A stretch of 64,000 nucleotides of DNA from Amoebophrya sp. A120 (GCA_905178155.1 CAJINV010000001.1:14942142-15006141), one strand, 5' to 3'; shown: positions 1 to 11,433, counted from the first letter of the stretch. Made by a program: numbers and translations. Notes: a model not told the origin generated them from the letters alone.

Positions 1-811
1 CCCGGCAGCCGCCCTTTTGTTTCACTCGGACTGCTGTTTTCCAAAATGACGAATTGCCCGGAAGCTGTTGCTCAGTAAAGTCATGTACTTTTCTTCGTAT
101 TTCCCAAACGCAGTCGAGCAAGATTGATTATGAAATGAAATTTGCTTCACGGTGGTGATGTTGCTGAGGTTCGAAAATCTTTCACCGTTAGCGTCGAGGA
201 ACACCACCCATCTTCTGTATTAAACTAACCTTACTACTCGGGAGGCAATTTCAAAAGACACACGAATATGAGAAACAGATTGGCCGCTATGAAAAAAACG
301 ATGAGCATATAGAAATTAGAGTGCGCGCCAATTTTCGTAGCCGCAGACCTGCAGCAATTTTCGCGTTGCTTGCTCCGGTTTTGCGTTGAACTAGCATGGA
401 TCCACCAAAACAAGATCGGCAACGAACCAGGAGGAGCTTTGTTTCACGATCCGATGAAGATCACAGTTACAAAGTCCTTAGAGGTCCTCTGGCTGAACAA
501 TCTTTTTTCAATGCCAGCGGCAGCAGCAGGTGGATTTCTTCATTCACAAGAGGACTTGCCTGGGATCAATTGCGTAAGTGGCCTCAGCACAGGATCATCA
601 CTGTTCTTCTTTCCTCTACTTTTGGTTGTCATCTTTTGCATCTTACACAGGCAGAGAAGATCTACAAAAATTTCTTCGTACAATTCAAGTTCAACAAGAA
701 AGTTGAAAGTCGGTACATTTTACACTTGGTGACTCCATCATAAATGGAACGCAGATGGATTTCCTTTTAAAAACTTTTTCGATGAGATGATGCATTCTTG
801 TGAGCAACCAT
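1..811. other. No confident gene
   Basis: Short open frames exist on both strands (for example 396-743 on the plus strand and 22-207 on the minus strand), but none has a recognisable domain and none can be linked by convincing splice sites. A terminal exon of a gene running off the left edge on the minus strand is possible. I see nothing else here. Confidence 0.4.
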
Positions 812-3800
812 TCACAATTCCGCGAGCACATCGTGATCAGTGTGCATGGTGTCTGCATTCTTCGCTTCTCCCGCGCATCGCGTGTCGTCCGTTCCCGCCG
901 CAGTGCATTCATCCCGCGCCTGGTTTGCTATTTCGGTCGCTTCTGAATCTGCTTCACTAGAACGACCGCTGCTTCCCGCTGCCGCCTTGCTACTTTTCGT
1001 CAGTCTTCGATCGAACACGATGCCCTTTTGCAGGGGAAGGACGCCAATCGTGGCTCCGGGTTCCGTGCTGCCAAAAGGATGTTCGTCGACTATGCGCGCC
1101 GTTTGCTTCCGGTACTCTCCGTTCTCCACATCGAAACTTTCGTAGCGCAGCTGGAAAACCCGCTGCAGCTGTTGGTCCTCACGCGAAGTGGCTGCAGAAG
1201 TGCTATTTGTCATGTTGTTTTTGCCGGTCGTGCTGTTCACTTTCTCTACACCTGATCTCTGACCACGGACTGTACCCGAAGATTTGGCGATAATTTTCTC
1301 CGTGCGTGGATGCCATTCAGGGTAACAGAGTTTCATGATTTTCTTGTACAGCCCTACTTGAGCCGCTCTTTTGTTTTCTTGGTCCTCATGCTGGCCTCGT
1401 GGATGACCATGATCATCCTCGAGTAAACTGCTCAACAGAAATTGCTTCGTCTGTCCCAAAATCCTGGTCGACTCACTTGTGGTCTTCGCGGCCCCAATTA
1501 CACTACCAGCTGCAAAGAGTCGGCGCGCGTTTTCCAGACGGATGCGCACCGCCTCGCCGAGGCGGTAAAGGCGGCCGAGGCTCGGAATCTTCAGCGGAAT
1601 AACCTCCAACCAGACGTCCTTCGTCTCGTACAGAAACTCGATTTCGTCCTGGACCGCAGTCAAGAAGAGGAGCCGACCAGCAGCGTCTAACGTCTGCACC
1701 TTCTGCAGGTACGAAAACGAATTTGCGAGTGCTCCCTTGTTCCGATTTTCAATCTTGCTGTCTCCGCCTCCCAACAGATCCCAGAAGTGAAATGGTACCT
1801 CGTCGAGCCGCTCGAGTCGGTCTGCAGTAGTGGTCTCCGCCGTCACGGGCTTGCCCGTCCGGTGCGGCTCCCGCAATAGCCCAATTTCGCTGGAGTCTCG
1901 CAAAAGGCAAGAGCTAAAAGAGAACTTTCTTTCTGCTCCTGCTGGAACGCAGCCCAGCAACGCGTCGACGACAAAGGTGCGGGCAGCTACTTCGGTAAAA
2001 GGCGCCGGGTCCTCATCGAAAGAACCCTGGTCTTTAGCCTCAGCGTTCTTCTCCTTGTTCAGCGCAGAGGTGTGCTTCGTGCACAGCATCGCGTGCTCTT
2101 CGTGGTAGACGTTGCACACGGTGCCGATTCGTTCCTGCACAAAATGGAATTGCTTCGCATCGTTCCAAAACTCCGCCACCTCCTTTCGGAGGGTCGCCCG
2201 AACCGAAACCAGATCGAACCAGGACCTGTAGGCCAGTGCCGCTGCGTCGGTGTTCTGCAAGCGCGCGATCGGATACGCAAAAAACCGGTCGAAGGATCCG
2301 AAGCGGTCCTGGAAGATCGGCTGTCCCACGAGGCCCATCTGTAGTTCTGGTGTGTGCGACTTTGTGCCTTCGTCGTCCAGTGCCGAAACTGGCCAGAATG
2401 ATGATGAAGTCGCGCCTTCAGTAGCGCTTGAAATGCTTTTCGCCTTCTTCAACGGCAACTCCGAGTAGTCGACGCTTTCTGGCAGCGCCTTGTTCGCGAT
2501 GCCAAAAAATGCCATGCGCAGCGCCTCTCGCAGCTTCGTCCGCGGGCGGTACTCCCAAGGCTCCGAAGAAATCGCCACCGCGATGGGGATCTCGTGCGAA
2601 GGAAAACTTTTGTCACCCCGGGCCACCGCGGTCTGCACGTATTTAAGCCAGAACTTCTCGCGATCGACACATTTGTTCTCGAGAAGTTTCGCGTGCACCT
2701 CCCAGCCCTGGATCGATGGCCAGATGACAGCAACGATTCCATTCGTGTTACCCGAGCCGAAAACAACTGCGTTCTCGATCAGGAACTTGGACATAGCTGA
2801 TTTCTCGAGCTGGTCGCTTTCTACTTCTTCAACATCTTTTGCAACTACACCATTTTTGGCCTGATCTTGGTTGTCGGTCTGGTCACTTGCGAGATCAGAC
2901 TGCGGGTGGTCTTCACGCTCTTTTTCCGCTGCCAGCATTTCTTCTACTTCGTCTTCATTCCCAGCGAGGTTGAAGCTCGAGATGCGGTCCTCAATTAAGC
3001 CCGCCCGCACCCAGAGCGTGTCGTTCCTGATCTGAAATTGTCCGCTTGCTTTGTCGATCAGTTTCACGTAAAAGTGGTCCCGCCAGTCTGCTTGCCCGGG
3101 AACTGGCACTGCGGCAATGTCCGACCGCAAGGCGGCCGGAAGCCTCTCTCTGGGCAAGATCTCAACAACGTTGTTGGTCCGGAAAAGCGTCGTGGTTTCA
3201 TTTTTGCTTGTAGTGTTTTCTTGGGACTGTTCTTCCTGAGCATGATTTTTATCAAGTGCGCCCTCCTCCTGTTGAAAGCCCGTTCTCGGTATCATCCACG
3301 ACACGTTCCGCAAGTCCCGCACGAGGTTGTCCGGATTTCCCCCCGCAATCCCCGTATCAAGGAGCAAGCGGCCGATGATCTTGTCGTCTTGACTTGATGT
3401 TGATGTGTCATTTTTATCTCCCTGTTCCCAACCTCCGTACCCCCGCCAGGGCTCGATCGCCACGCGCTTCACGTTCGGCGCCATGCGGTGGATGCGGGGT
3501 GTTGCGGCGTTCCCAATCCGCTGCTGCTCGTAGGAACCCCAGCTGTGCAGGATCAGCTGACACACGTTCTTCGCCACAAGCCAGACGTGGTGCACAAGTT
3601 GCGGCATGCCTCCGCCGAGCGCGCAAAGGTGCCAATGATACTGCCACTTAGCAGTGAACAATTGCGTCGCCTCGTGGAAATTCTTCCCATCGATCAGTTC
3701 GTCTTCACTCGCTTGTTGTTCAGAAGTGACATTTGTTCCAGTAGCACTTGATGTTCCACCACTACTGAGCTTTCTCCGCTCGTCGTCCTCTCGGTCTAGA

Positions 3801-5386
3801 AACTCCGCGTGGGCCTTTTCCAGCAGGTAGTCGTGCTGCAGTGTGTCGATCTGGACGGCTGACGCCGACAAAATTCTTGCTTGCGCGAAATCCCCCAACG
3901 CCATGTACTGTGGCAAATGCCGCCGCGGGCTGCCCGGCCGCCGTGAGGGCGTTGCTTGCCGTCGGCCAATGGAGTAAATGTCCATCAGGGCGTCCTCGTA
4001 CGGGGTGAAACTAAGTAACGAGTCCTGCTTTTTGTAATTTGTCAAGATCGACTTCATCTTCTTCAGCACGGGGCTGGTGCCAGACGTTTCATGCACAGCG
4101 GCCGGCTCGGGCATCAGAAAGCCCCGAATTCTCCCTGCGTTTTCGTAATCCCAGCGGTAATTGACATCAATCACCGACAAGCGATAGAAGCTGGAGGTGA
4201 AGAACACCGCCGGCTTGCCGATCGCGAAATTGGTCGACAGAACGGCGTTCGTGTCGCCCGAGGAGAGTGGGAAGGGCAGCCACCAAACCGGCAGCCAATT
4301 TCGGTGGTACATTGCTGCGTCGGTGAAGGTCGCCATCGTCGTGTCGATCCACTGCTGGTTGTCTTTCTGCCGTTCGGTCAGGATCCCGGCGGCGAGGTTG
4401 TTGGCGCCCAGTCGCGGGTTCAGGATGATGGACTTGCACGCCGTGGCAGTGTCGTTAGCGAAGTCGTTTGTGCAGGGGGGGTGCGCGTGGAGCCACGTAG
4501 GGAGCAGAGTTGTGGGGTGTTGCTTTTGCCACGCGGCATCAACCTCTGCGAAAAGGTTTCTCCAGAGCGTCACGTGCAGACGCACATTGGATGGTGGTCG
4601 AGAGAGCCGCTTGTTGTCCTGTCCCTGTTTCTCTTCTTCGTGGTCTCGCATGATCACGATAAACAAGTTGATCTGCGGCTTATTTTTCCTTGGATCCGCA
4701 TGATAAAAAATTTCCGCACACTGCTGCACTTCTTCTGCCTCTCGAACTGTTGGTAGGAATAAGACGATTTGCCGAAAGTTGTGAAGCTCCACTCCGGTGC
4801 GCCACACGGCGTCGCACAGGTTCATGTAATTCAACACGAACCACTGGCTCAAATCACCGAGCTCCGCGGCGTAAAAAACGGCCATGTTTCGCAAGTCCTT
4901 CAGAGTCCCAAACGACATCAGCAACGTCTCTTCGCTGCGGTTCGTTGCCTTGTAAGCGGGTTGAATCGGGATAGATGTAGTTTCGTGAAGATGGTTGTTC
5001 TTTTCGACCGCCTGCAACGCTTCCATGTGGAAAAACTCGTCATCCAATAGCGTGTTCAGCACAGCGTCGGCTGCTGCAATCACCTGCCCGGCTCGGTACC
5101 ACTTCACACCGACCTCCGGGTGGGCCTCGGACGCAATCCCGAACATCGGTCGGTCGGGCTCCACTTCGGCGCGCTTTCGCATTCCGCCTCCGATGGATAG
5201 TTTCAGGGCCGGCTCGACCACCTCGGAGTACAACTTCCACTGCGACCTCAGAACCTCCTTCTCGGCCGTGAGAGGTCTGCGCGACGTCCCCGCTTTCCTC
5301 CTTTTGGAGGTGGTGCCGTCGGGAGTTGCATGGCTCCAGTAGAGCGCAACCTGAAGCACGAGGACGGATTTTGCAACCAGCGACAT
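812..5386 (-). CDS. Large exported protein with weak acyl-CoA-synthetase-like segment
   Basis: Single uninterrupted frame of 1524 residues from the ATG at 5386; the frame stays open upstream only through non-ATG codons. Residues 1-20 (MSLVAKSVLVLQVALYW...) look like a signal peptide or signal anchor, and many N-glycosylation sequons follow, so an ER or secreted location is likely. Around residues 870-960 a segment (ENAVVFGSG, IVAVIWP, a Cys-containing helix, HEIPIAVAI, then YRPRTKLRE) follows the order of the C-terminal subdomain of long-chain acyl-CoA synthetases (AVVFGDG, VALIVP, LTPTLKxxR). The canonical P-loop-like SGTTGxPKG motif is absent; the nearest match, SSGGTSSATG, may be chance. 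Two highly charged Gln/Glu-rich stretches interrupt the fold. I infer a degenerate, probably inactive AMP-binding relative, but it may be an unrelated lineage-specific protein. Confidence 0.55.
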   Translation of the reverse strand: MSLVAKSVLVLQVALYWSHATPDGTTSKRRKAGTSRRPLTAEKEVLRSQWKLYSEVVEPALKLSIGGGMRKRAEVEPDRPMFGIASEAHPEVGVKWYRAGQVIAAADAVLNTLLDDEFFHMEALQAVEKNNHLHETTSIPIQPAYKATNRSEETLLMSFGTLKDLRNMAVFYAAELGDLSQWFVLNYMNLCDAVWRTGVELHNFRQIVLFLPTVREAEEVQQCAEIFYHADPRKNKPQINLFIVIMRDHEEEKQGQDNKRLSRPPSNVRLHVTLWRNLFAEVDAAWQKQHPTTLLPTWLHAHPPCTNDFANDTATACKSIILNPRLGANNLAAGILTERQKDNQQWIDTTMATFTDAAMYHRNWLPVWWLPFPLSSGDTNAVLSTNFAIGKPAVFFTSSFYRLSVIDVNYRWDYENAGRIRGFLMPEPAAVHETSGTSPVLKKMKSILTNYKKQDSLLSFTPYEDALMDIYSIGRRQATPSRRPGSPRRHLPQYMALGDFAQARILSASAVQIDTLQHDYLLEKAHAEFLDREDDERRKLSSGGTSSATGTNVTSEQQASEDELIDGKNFHEATQLFTAKWQYHWHLCALGGGMPQLVHHVWLVAKNVCQLILHSWGSYEQQRIGNAATPRIHRMAPNVKRVAIEPWRGYGGWEQGDKNDTSTSSQDDKIIGRLLLDTGIAGGNPDNLVRDLRNVSWMIPRTGFQQEEGALDKNHAQEEQSQENTTSKNETTTLFRTNNVVEILPRERLPAALRSDIAAVPVPGQADWRDHFYVKLIDKASGQFQIRNDTLWVRAGLIEDRISSFNLAGNEDEVEEMLAAEKEREDHPQSDLASDQTDNQDQAKNGVVAKDVEEVESDQLEKSAMSKFLIENAVVFGSGNTNGIVAVIWPSIQGWEVHAKLLENKCVDREKFWLKYVQTAVARGDKSFPSHEIPIAVAISSEPWEYRPRTKLREALRMAFFGIANKALPESVDYSELPLKKAKSISSATEGATSSSFWPVSALDDEGTKSHTPELQMGLVGQPIFQDRFGSFDRFFAYPIARLQNTDAAALAYRSWFDLVSVRATLRKEVAEFWNDAKQFHFVQERIGTVCNVYHEEHAMLCTKHTSALNKEKNAEAKDQGSFDEDPAPFTEVAARTFVVDALLGCVPAGAERKFSFSSCLLRDSSEIGLLREPHRTGKPVTAETTTADRLERLDEVPFHFWDLLGGGDSKIENRNKGALANSFSYLQKVQTLDAAGRLLFLTAVQDEIEFLYETKDVWLEVIPLKIPSLGRLYRLGEAVRIRLENARRLFAAGSVIGAAKTTSESTRILGQTKQFLLSSLLEDDHGHPRGQHEDQENKRAAQVGLYKKIMKLCYPEWHPRTEKIIAKSSGTVRGQRSGVEKVNSTTGKNNMTNSTSAATSREDQQLQRVFQLRYESFDVENGEYRKQTARIVDEHPFGSTEPGATIGVLPLQKGIVFDRRLTKSSKAAAGSSGRSSEADSEATEIANQARDECTAAGTDDTRCAGEAKNADTMHTDHDVLAEL

Positions 5387-6159
5387 GATAATCAAGCTGC
5401 GAATCGTTTTATGTTGCTTGAGTTTGTTGTACTGTTGATATAGGGAACTGAAGCAAATTCGCAACTTCTACCACATCCTTTTGATGCTGATGCCCGACTC
5501 AGGTGTGGTAAACAGAAAACAGGAAATGCTAGTGTGTCCTCCTATTTTTTGCGAACAGAAATGCGATCTACCATACTGTGCGAGTTCGATACTGCGGAAG
5601 CGACAACCTACACCTCGTCCTTACACGAATACGATTACGAAGCCGACTTCTGAAAGGAGTTTCAATGTGGCGAGGACGACCCTACGAAATGAAAAAGTAG
5701 TGCCTCCCTTATGAAACAACCACGACGACGAAGAGTGCATTCCAAGCGACCAAAACGACGTCGGCTTTATTTCGGTTGGCGAAGATGCTGCGAACGATTC
5801 GAAAGCGTACACGCCACGACGCGCTGATCCAGATTCTTTCTGCTGTGCAGACGAGCCAAACCGGAACACACAGACACACACACATTCATAAGATTAGTAC
5901 AAAGAGCGCGATATGTAGTCGATGCTCGAGAAGTCAAAAACCTTTCTGTTTTAACATGTATTTCGCATGTGAACTATCGCACAGCGAATCATGGCTGTTC
6001 GATTCATTTGATGCCACCCATTTGAGGTGTACACGTTACTTGGTAGTAAACTTCACTTTTTCTGCACACAAATCTTGGTTTTTTCGCTTTTCCAGCAGTT
6101 CAGAAGCTCCGATTTGCAAGGCTATTACTCTTACCTGGAAATTGCAACTACTCCGCCAG
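5387..6159. other. Intergenic, nothing recognised
   Basis: This lies between the start of the 1524-aa gene and the 3' end of the glutathione-transferase-like gene. It contains a short CA-rich run near 5866-5886 and no supportable coding or RNA gene. Confidence 0.5.
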
Positions 6160-8027
6160 TCACATCACACTTACGGAGACGCGGAATCGTTTCGGGTCCG
6201 TATCCCGGCGGTGCTCGACCGGAATCGGGTGTTCACAAGTTTCTTCCGGGTTTCCTAGATCCCTTGCCACTTGTTCCAGCGCGTGCCGAAACTTGCGTCC
6301 GGCCCAGAAAGACATGTCGCGGGGGATGGAGACGCGATCCCGCACGTAGCGCAAGGCCCGTGCGCTGTTCGGAGGAAGACGATCAATTTGGACCGCTTCA
6401 GGATCTCGCTCCCTGATCAGGTCCACGATCTGTGATTTTTGAAGTTGAGGTCTCTTCCTAAAACATTTGCATTTCGTTCTTGAACCAGATTCTAGCACAT
6501 CAGCTTGTCGGACCGTCATTCAAAGTCATCAGAGGGAAGGTTTATGTGTTTTGGTCATCAGAGAAACATCAGAGAACTTTGAAGACCAAAAACAACTATT
6601 TTCATCAGAGGAGGGCAGTGCGGAAACCTAGTTTACACTGCTGAGAGTGTCATCGACATTTGCCAGCTCTTTCAGAGGGAAGGTTTGTATGTTTTGGTCA
6701 TCAGAAGTCAGTGAACTTTGAAGACCAGAAACAATTTGTCTCATCCTTTCAAGCGCTGGCGTATAATTTGTACTGAGATCAGGAAAAACGACACTTTTGA
6801 TGTGTCAGAACCCATGCGCAATTTCTTTGTGTTAGTCATCAAAGTTGATCAGCGAACTTCGAAGACTTGTAACAAAAGGGACTCATCATGCTACAGTTCG
6901 TGAATTTAAACTTGGGACAATAAAAACGGAAGACCAATCACAACTCTTTGTACCTGTTGGCACGGTTCCCGCGCTGCGTGCTCTTCTACCAGCCTGGACA
7001 AGACGGCCCGCATGGCAAGATCAAACGCTTCCGACTTTCCATAAGGATTCGCACCAGCTACCTTTTCTCGGTGCCGCAGGACGCGGTACAGAATTTCCAG
7101 TCGCACGTCAGCAGGCTCGGGGAAGCAGTCCGACCTCACCTCAACGCCCTCCGGGATAGCGTCCGCGTCGCTCGCGGCACCATTCACCGGGTGGATTTTC
7201 GCATTTGCGTTCGGATGACAACCCCCTAATTGCGGCGGCAGATCGTGGACGTGCGTGTGGAAATCCGATTTCGTTCCGCGGTACACCTCTCGCGTCTCCA
7301 TCGCAGAGCACCACTTGTCCAAAATCGGATGCTCTTTCCGCAGCTGAAAGCCCTTGTAGTAATACAGGCTCGCGCACATCCGCTCCAAAAATGGTGCGAT
7401 CACACAGTCCGCGACGGTGAAGCTATCGCCTGCGAAGTAGGGACCGTTGCTCTTTGCCATGTGCGCTTCGACCTTTCCACAAACACCTTGAAAGTTCTGC
7501 CTCGCTTCCCGATCCGGGGCGTACGGATTACACAGCCAGTCGCACCAGGCGCGAAACAGCATACGCTCGAGCTTCCGACAGGCGATAATTGCCGGACTAG
7601 TGAGGCTCGCATTATTCAGCGCCCCGAATTCCTCTTCCAGTTCCTGTAGCACGTCATCCGAGTCAGTGACAAGATGCGTGATCTTCTTCGCGTCAGAAAC
7701 GTCGACAAACGCGAGGGCCGGAAGCATCCCAGAAGGAACGATTTTTTTATACCACGGCTCTTTCGCACCGTAGCAGAACATGGTAACTTTTCGCACTTCG
7801 TAGGGCACTCGCTTCTCCTCGAGCCACAGCCACACCTTTTGGCAGTAGGGACACCAGGCGTGGTTGTCGCGAAACAGCACCACCCGTGGCTGCTTCTGCC
7901 CGAACAAGCGCGCCGTCGCGTGGGCATTGGTAGTCCCGTTCACGCCATCTGGTACCTGGTACGCGCTCGCGACAATTCGCGCCAGCGAGTTCCAGCTGCG
8001 GACCAGCTGCGAGGAAGATCCAGACAT
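6160..8027 (-). CDS. Glutathione S-transferase-like protein, two exons
   Basis: Exon 1 is 8027-6954 and exon 2 is 6429-6160; the lengths sum to 448 codons. The intron (6953-6430, GTACAA...CACAG) is phase 0. The N-terminus is probably a targeting extension. A thioredoxin-fold domain begins near residue 48 with the redox-type motif CPYC at residues 59-62, followed by a cis-proline strand (VPSGMLPAL) and then an all-helical GST C-terminal domain (GPYFAGDSFTVADCVIAPFLER). The tail after residue 260 (LRYVRDRVSIPRDMS) resembles the extended C-terminus of GST-like proteins in algae and other protists. A CPYC active site suggests glutaredoxin-like or omega-class thiol transferase chemistry rather than classical GST conjugation; this is inference. 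The exact C-terminal end is less certain because a GTAAGT lies just before the stop. Confidence 0.8.
6520..6880. repeat. Dispersed direct repeat within the GST intron
   Basis: Two good copies of a roughly 60-nt unit occur at about 6530-6595 and 6672-6735. Shared words are CAGAGGGAAGGTTT, TATGTTTTGGTCATCAGA and GAACTTTGAAGACCA. A third, degenerate copy is near 6830-6872. All lie inside the intron of the GST-like gene. No terminal inverted repeats are visible, so this differs from the introners further right. Confidence 0.7.
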
Positions 8028-8495
8028 GGTGTTTTGAAATCGCTACGGGTGGGCTAAGGCAAACCTTGACAATGAACTTTCGAAAGGCACGAAAACAGGT
8101 AGTCGGTGTGAAAATTTAGGGAACAACTCAGATTTGTATTTCTAAAGGGAAAAGCTACACCGAGCAAAATCAGGGGATCCCATTTTCATGGGCGATGTTC
8201 CGAAGAGACCTGTGCGTTCCGGATATTAAGCTAAATCTTTAGATCGAAGATCGCCAAGTAGGACATGAGCGCGTGAGAAAACTTTTTCTAGTTATTATTG
8301 TCGCTCGAAAAAGCTCCTGGACCGACTTTTGGTTTGCAAGCCAGGGACATCTGAACTCTACTGATGTCAAAAACTCAAGCAGGCGCGAGCAACGTTCGTT
8401 GGAAACAAAATCTGATGTATGTACAGTAAGCAGGTACTTCAAGTATTTATGTTTTGCAGTATCCTACGGTTGCGCGAGACGGAATCGGAATGTCC
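8028..8495. other. Intergenic, nothing recognised
   Basis: AT-rich spacer between the start of the GST-like gene and the stop of the 154-aa gene. No gene or structured RNA is seen. Confidence 0.5.
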
Positions 8496-9260
8496 TCACT
8501 CAAGCATCCAGAGCACGTTACCACTACCTCTTGTGCCGTCCATACGCGCTGTGTTCCATGGGTAGGCGTCATGCACGGTCTGGTATCTGATTTGTTGATG
8601 TGCAACCAGTGTCGAAAGAGTCTCGATACGCAAACGAATGTACATGATATCGCACACCAATCCATGAAACAAGAAAAAAAACAGCAAACGAAACTGTACT
8701 TGACGCACCACCCGCGCATGTACATGAACATGCCAAAAACGCAGCCGAAGCTGGTCAACCACATACAGGCGACATCCATCTCGTACTCGTCCTGTTCATC
8801 TTCTAAAGCTGGCATCTCACGCTGCGGTCGCCAATGCTTCAAACGATTGTACCTGGTGAGAGGGAGGGAGCATGACTGCATGTAGGACACGGGCAGATGA
8901 GTCCTCTGAGTACTTACACATTTTTCTTTTTTTTAAATCAAGCAGGGCTGAAAGGAAATCCAAAAGTATTACAAAATGAGCCGGGTAACCGCGGTGTGCT
9001 CGGGCCCCCATATCCCACTGCCCCTCAGATACATTCCCTTTTCCATTTCGTGCGCCAGAACTTTGGTTGGCCACATGGGCGCTGCCACGGCGCCGTTGTG
9101 TCTGCGGTATTTTTCGGGGAAGAAAAATAATACTGAAGTCTTCTTGCAGCTGCCACATTCACCGAAAGAAATCATTTCATTTCTGCAATGCTAAAACACG
9201 GTACATGTTGTTCGGGACCCTCTCGTATCCGTTCGCGGGGTTGATTGTCTCGTAGTGCAT
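8496..9260 (-). CDS. Small single-span membrane protein, four exons
   Basis: Four short exons, 9260-9200, 9132-8973, 8852-8700 and 8586-8496, sum to exactly 155 codons with compatible phases and GT...AG ends (GTGTTT..TTCAG, GTAATA..ACCAG, GTACAG..ATCAG). The product is 154 residues. It starts MHYETINPANGYERVPNNM and has a basic stretch (YNRLKHWRPQ), an acidic stretch (EDEQDEYEMD) and one hydrophobic helix (CMWLTSFGCVFGMFMYM), then ends GSGNVLWMLE. Size, charge pattern and a single membrane span are reminiscent of accessory subunits of mitochondrial respiratory or ATP synthase complexes, but I recognise no family. No alternative single-frame reading gives a comparable protein. Confidence 0.6.
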
Positions 9261-9782
9261 GTGGCGCAACCGCGCCGCTGTTCGTCTCAACATCCTCTAC
9301 GCAAAAGGACGAGGTCTACTGACCCAGTCCACGCTGCAAAGCTTCACGTCGGTCAAGCCGCGGCAGCAGAGGTCGTAATGCTCATGACATTCTCGGTGGA
9401 AAACAACTTTGGCCGCAACGGTGATTTGAGACGTAAAGAAAAATGGAGTCTTTTTTCCTCCCTTACTAAGAAGGGTGGGAGGTACCACTATCTTCACTCG
9501 AAAAACACTCTCGAAAAAACCCCTCCGGCTGTCCGCCTCAAGAAAGGATTTCTCAATTGCACTTCAAAGATTCACGAAACAGAGAACAGCATCATGCCGT
9601 GCGGTGCAGAGACAGACACGGAAGAGGAGCGCAAGAAGCGAGAAAAAATTTTTCGGTATTGGCTAGGGCTCAGTTCATCATTATCCTCAATGTCCAACAA
9701 TCAAAAGATGCGCTCAGTATAAAAGTTCCGCACTCTTTCTTCTGCGCAACACAATGTCGTGACCACCTCTAAATGACCACAT
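9261..9782. other. Intergenic, nothing recognised
   Basis: Spacer between the 154-aa gene and the stop codon of the eL6 gene. Only short unconvincing frames. Confidence 0.5.
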
Positions 9783-10570
9783 TTAGAACTTGAGCTCGTG
9801 TGCCATCTGTCCGCTGGAGAGAGCGAACTTGGACTTCATGTACTTCTTCATGGTGGCGTCCAACTTGGCGACGATCTTCGCGTCGACAGCAGCCTGGTCG
9901 GCCTTCTTGGCGGCGGACAACTCGGACTTCTTGCCCTTGTCCAGGAACGCGGCGGCACCTGTGATGTGAAAAAGCGAGAAAATTGCGTTTAGTTTTCAGC
10001 TGCACTTATGATATGCAGCATTACCGACGCTCGATCAATTTTCAAAATTCCAAGAAAAGCGGAACCAAAATCAATCAAAAAAATCTTACCCTTCTTGCCG
10101 GACTTGTCGTCACGCTTGAAGTAAGCGTCATCGAACTTCTTGGTGTCAATGCCGGAGACATCGACCTTGGTAGAGGTGGCGATCACATACCGAGCGTTCA
10201 TGCGACGGAGCGGAATTCCGTTGACCTTGAAAGGTCCGGTGACCAACAACAAACCTGAGATTTTGGATTTAGAAAATTTAGATTTAGAAACAAAAACGGC
10301 ACTATGTCATGCACCAATACCACATCGCTCATGCGTGTCTGCTGCCTCTGCCATTTCAGTGTCTACAAAAACCAAACAACAAGTACCGCTCTTCTCGAGC
10401 TGCTTCAGCACGACGACGCGGGAGCCGCGGAACTGCCCCGTGAGGGCAATGGCGATGGTGCCCGGAGTCAGAGACTTGCGGAGCTTCTGCGGCTTGTTCT
10501 TGGCGGCCTTACGCACGCTCTTGGCCTTGCTGACCACCTGGTTCAGCTTGATCTTGTTCACACGCACCAT
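9783..10570 (-). CDS. RPL6: 60S ribosomal protein eL6
   Basis: Three exons (10570-10387, 10254-10090, 9958-9783) joined by two introns of about 130 nt with GT...AG ends give 174 residues, close to the short fungal form of eL6. The core family signature is clear: [19 protein letters not shown], then [34 protein letters not shown], split by intron 1 inside the conserved Gly codon. The C-terminus is Lys/Ala-rich ([26 protein letters not shown]). It is a component of the large cytosolic ribosomal subunit. The start at 10570 ([11 protein letters not shown]) is the only ATG in frame that fits. Both introns interrupt glycine codons in phase 1. Confidence 0.95.
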
Positions 10571-11433
10571 CTTTTGTACAATTAAGGATACTGAGTGAGG
10601 ATAGAGCCTAAATACCCCCGGTCCCTGTAAGAATAATGTCGAAAATCGTAGCAATATAAGGCAGCAATCTTCGTTAGTACGCAGTCTTCTCGATGTGATT
10701 CTAGCCCAAATTAAAGTTTAGGACTTCCCTATGGATTTCCGTTCAGATCATTCTCCGTCAGGAGCCGACTCTACAGCGGGCTGCAAACGCAACATTTCAC
10801 AGGATCACGGAGATCTTGGTTCGGATCCACTGCCATCACAAGACAGGAATTTAGGAACTTCTCTTGTGTCAGAGCGACTTCACGAGACGATCAGATTTGG
10901 GGACATGCAGTGGCAAATGAAGAGCAATAGCTCCGACATTTCGATCATCTACGTCAGGATTTATGTTGTATCGAGGATCTTTAAATTTTTCATCCCAATG
11001 AGATCGATACGCTCAATAGGCTCTCCGGCTCCTTTTATGAACGTGATGAGCCTGCTTTCGCAGTCAACGATCCTAGGTCACTGATCTAAAAGTCAAGCAA
11101 TAGCTGAACGAGCTTGTGCCAAGGGCATGATCACTAAACCATCCAAATAAGCGCCGACACCAACGTCGTAGTTTGGTAGGTAATCCTGCCACATGTTCAA
11201 ATGCATATCAAAATTCCACATAGACCGCAACACGTGCGCACTTCGATCTTCGCAACTCACGATCTCTGATCTGTTCTTTGGAATGCCTCTGCCGTGGCGA
11301 GCCGGTGTGTCTCACCTATTTGACTCATCCTTTGCTCCTCTGCTACTTATTCCTCGTTGAGCCCCGCGGCCGTGGGGCAGTTGCGGTCGTCTACGTGCCC
11401 AAGTATGAGGCACGTTCCTCCAAGAGCCCTTCG
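10571..11433. other. Intergenic with a small GC-rich hairpin
   Basis: No gene seen. A short perfect-to-wobble inverted repeat (GCCCCGCG..CGTGGGGC) lies at about 11359-11376, just beyond the 3' end of the SCO1-like gene; it could be a 3' UTR structure or chance. Confidence 0.4.
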
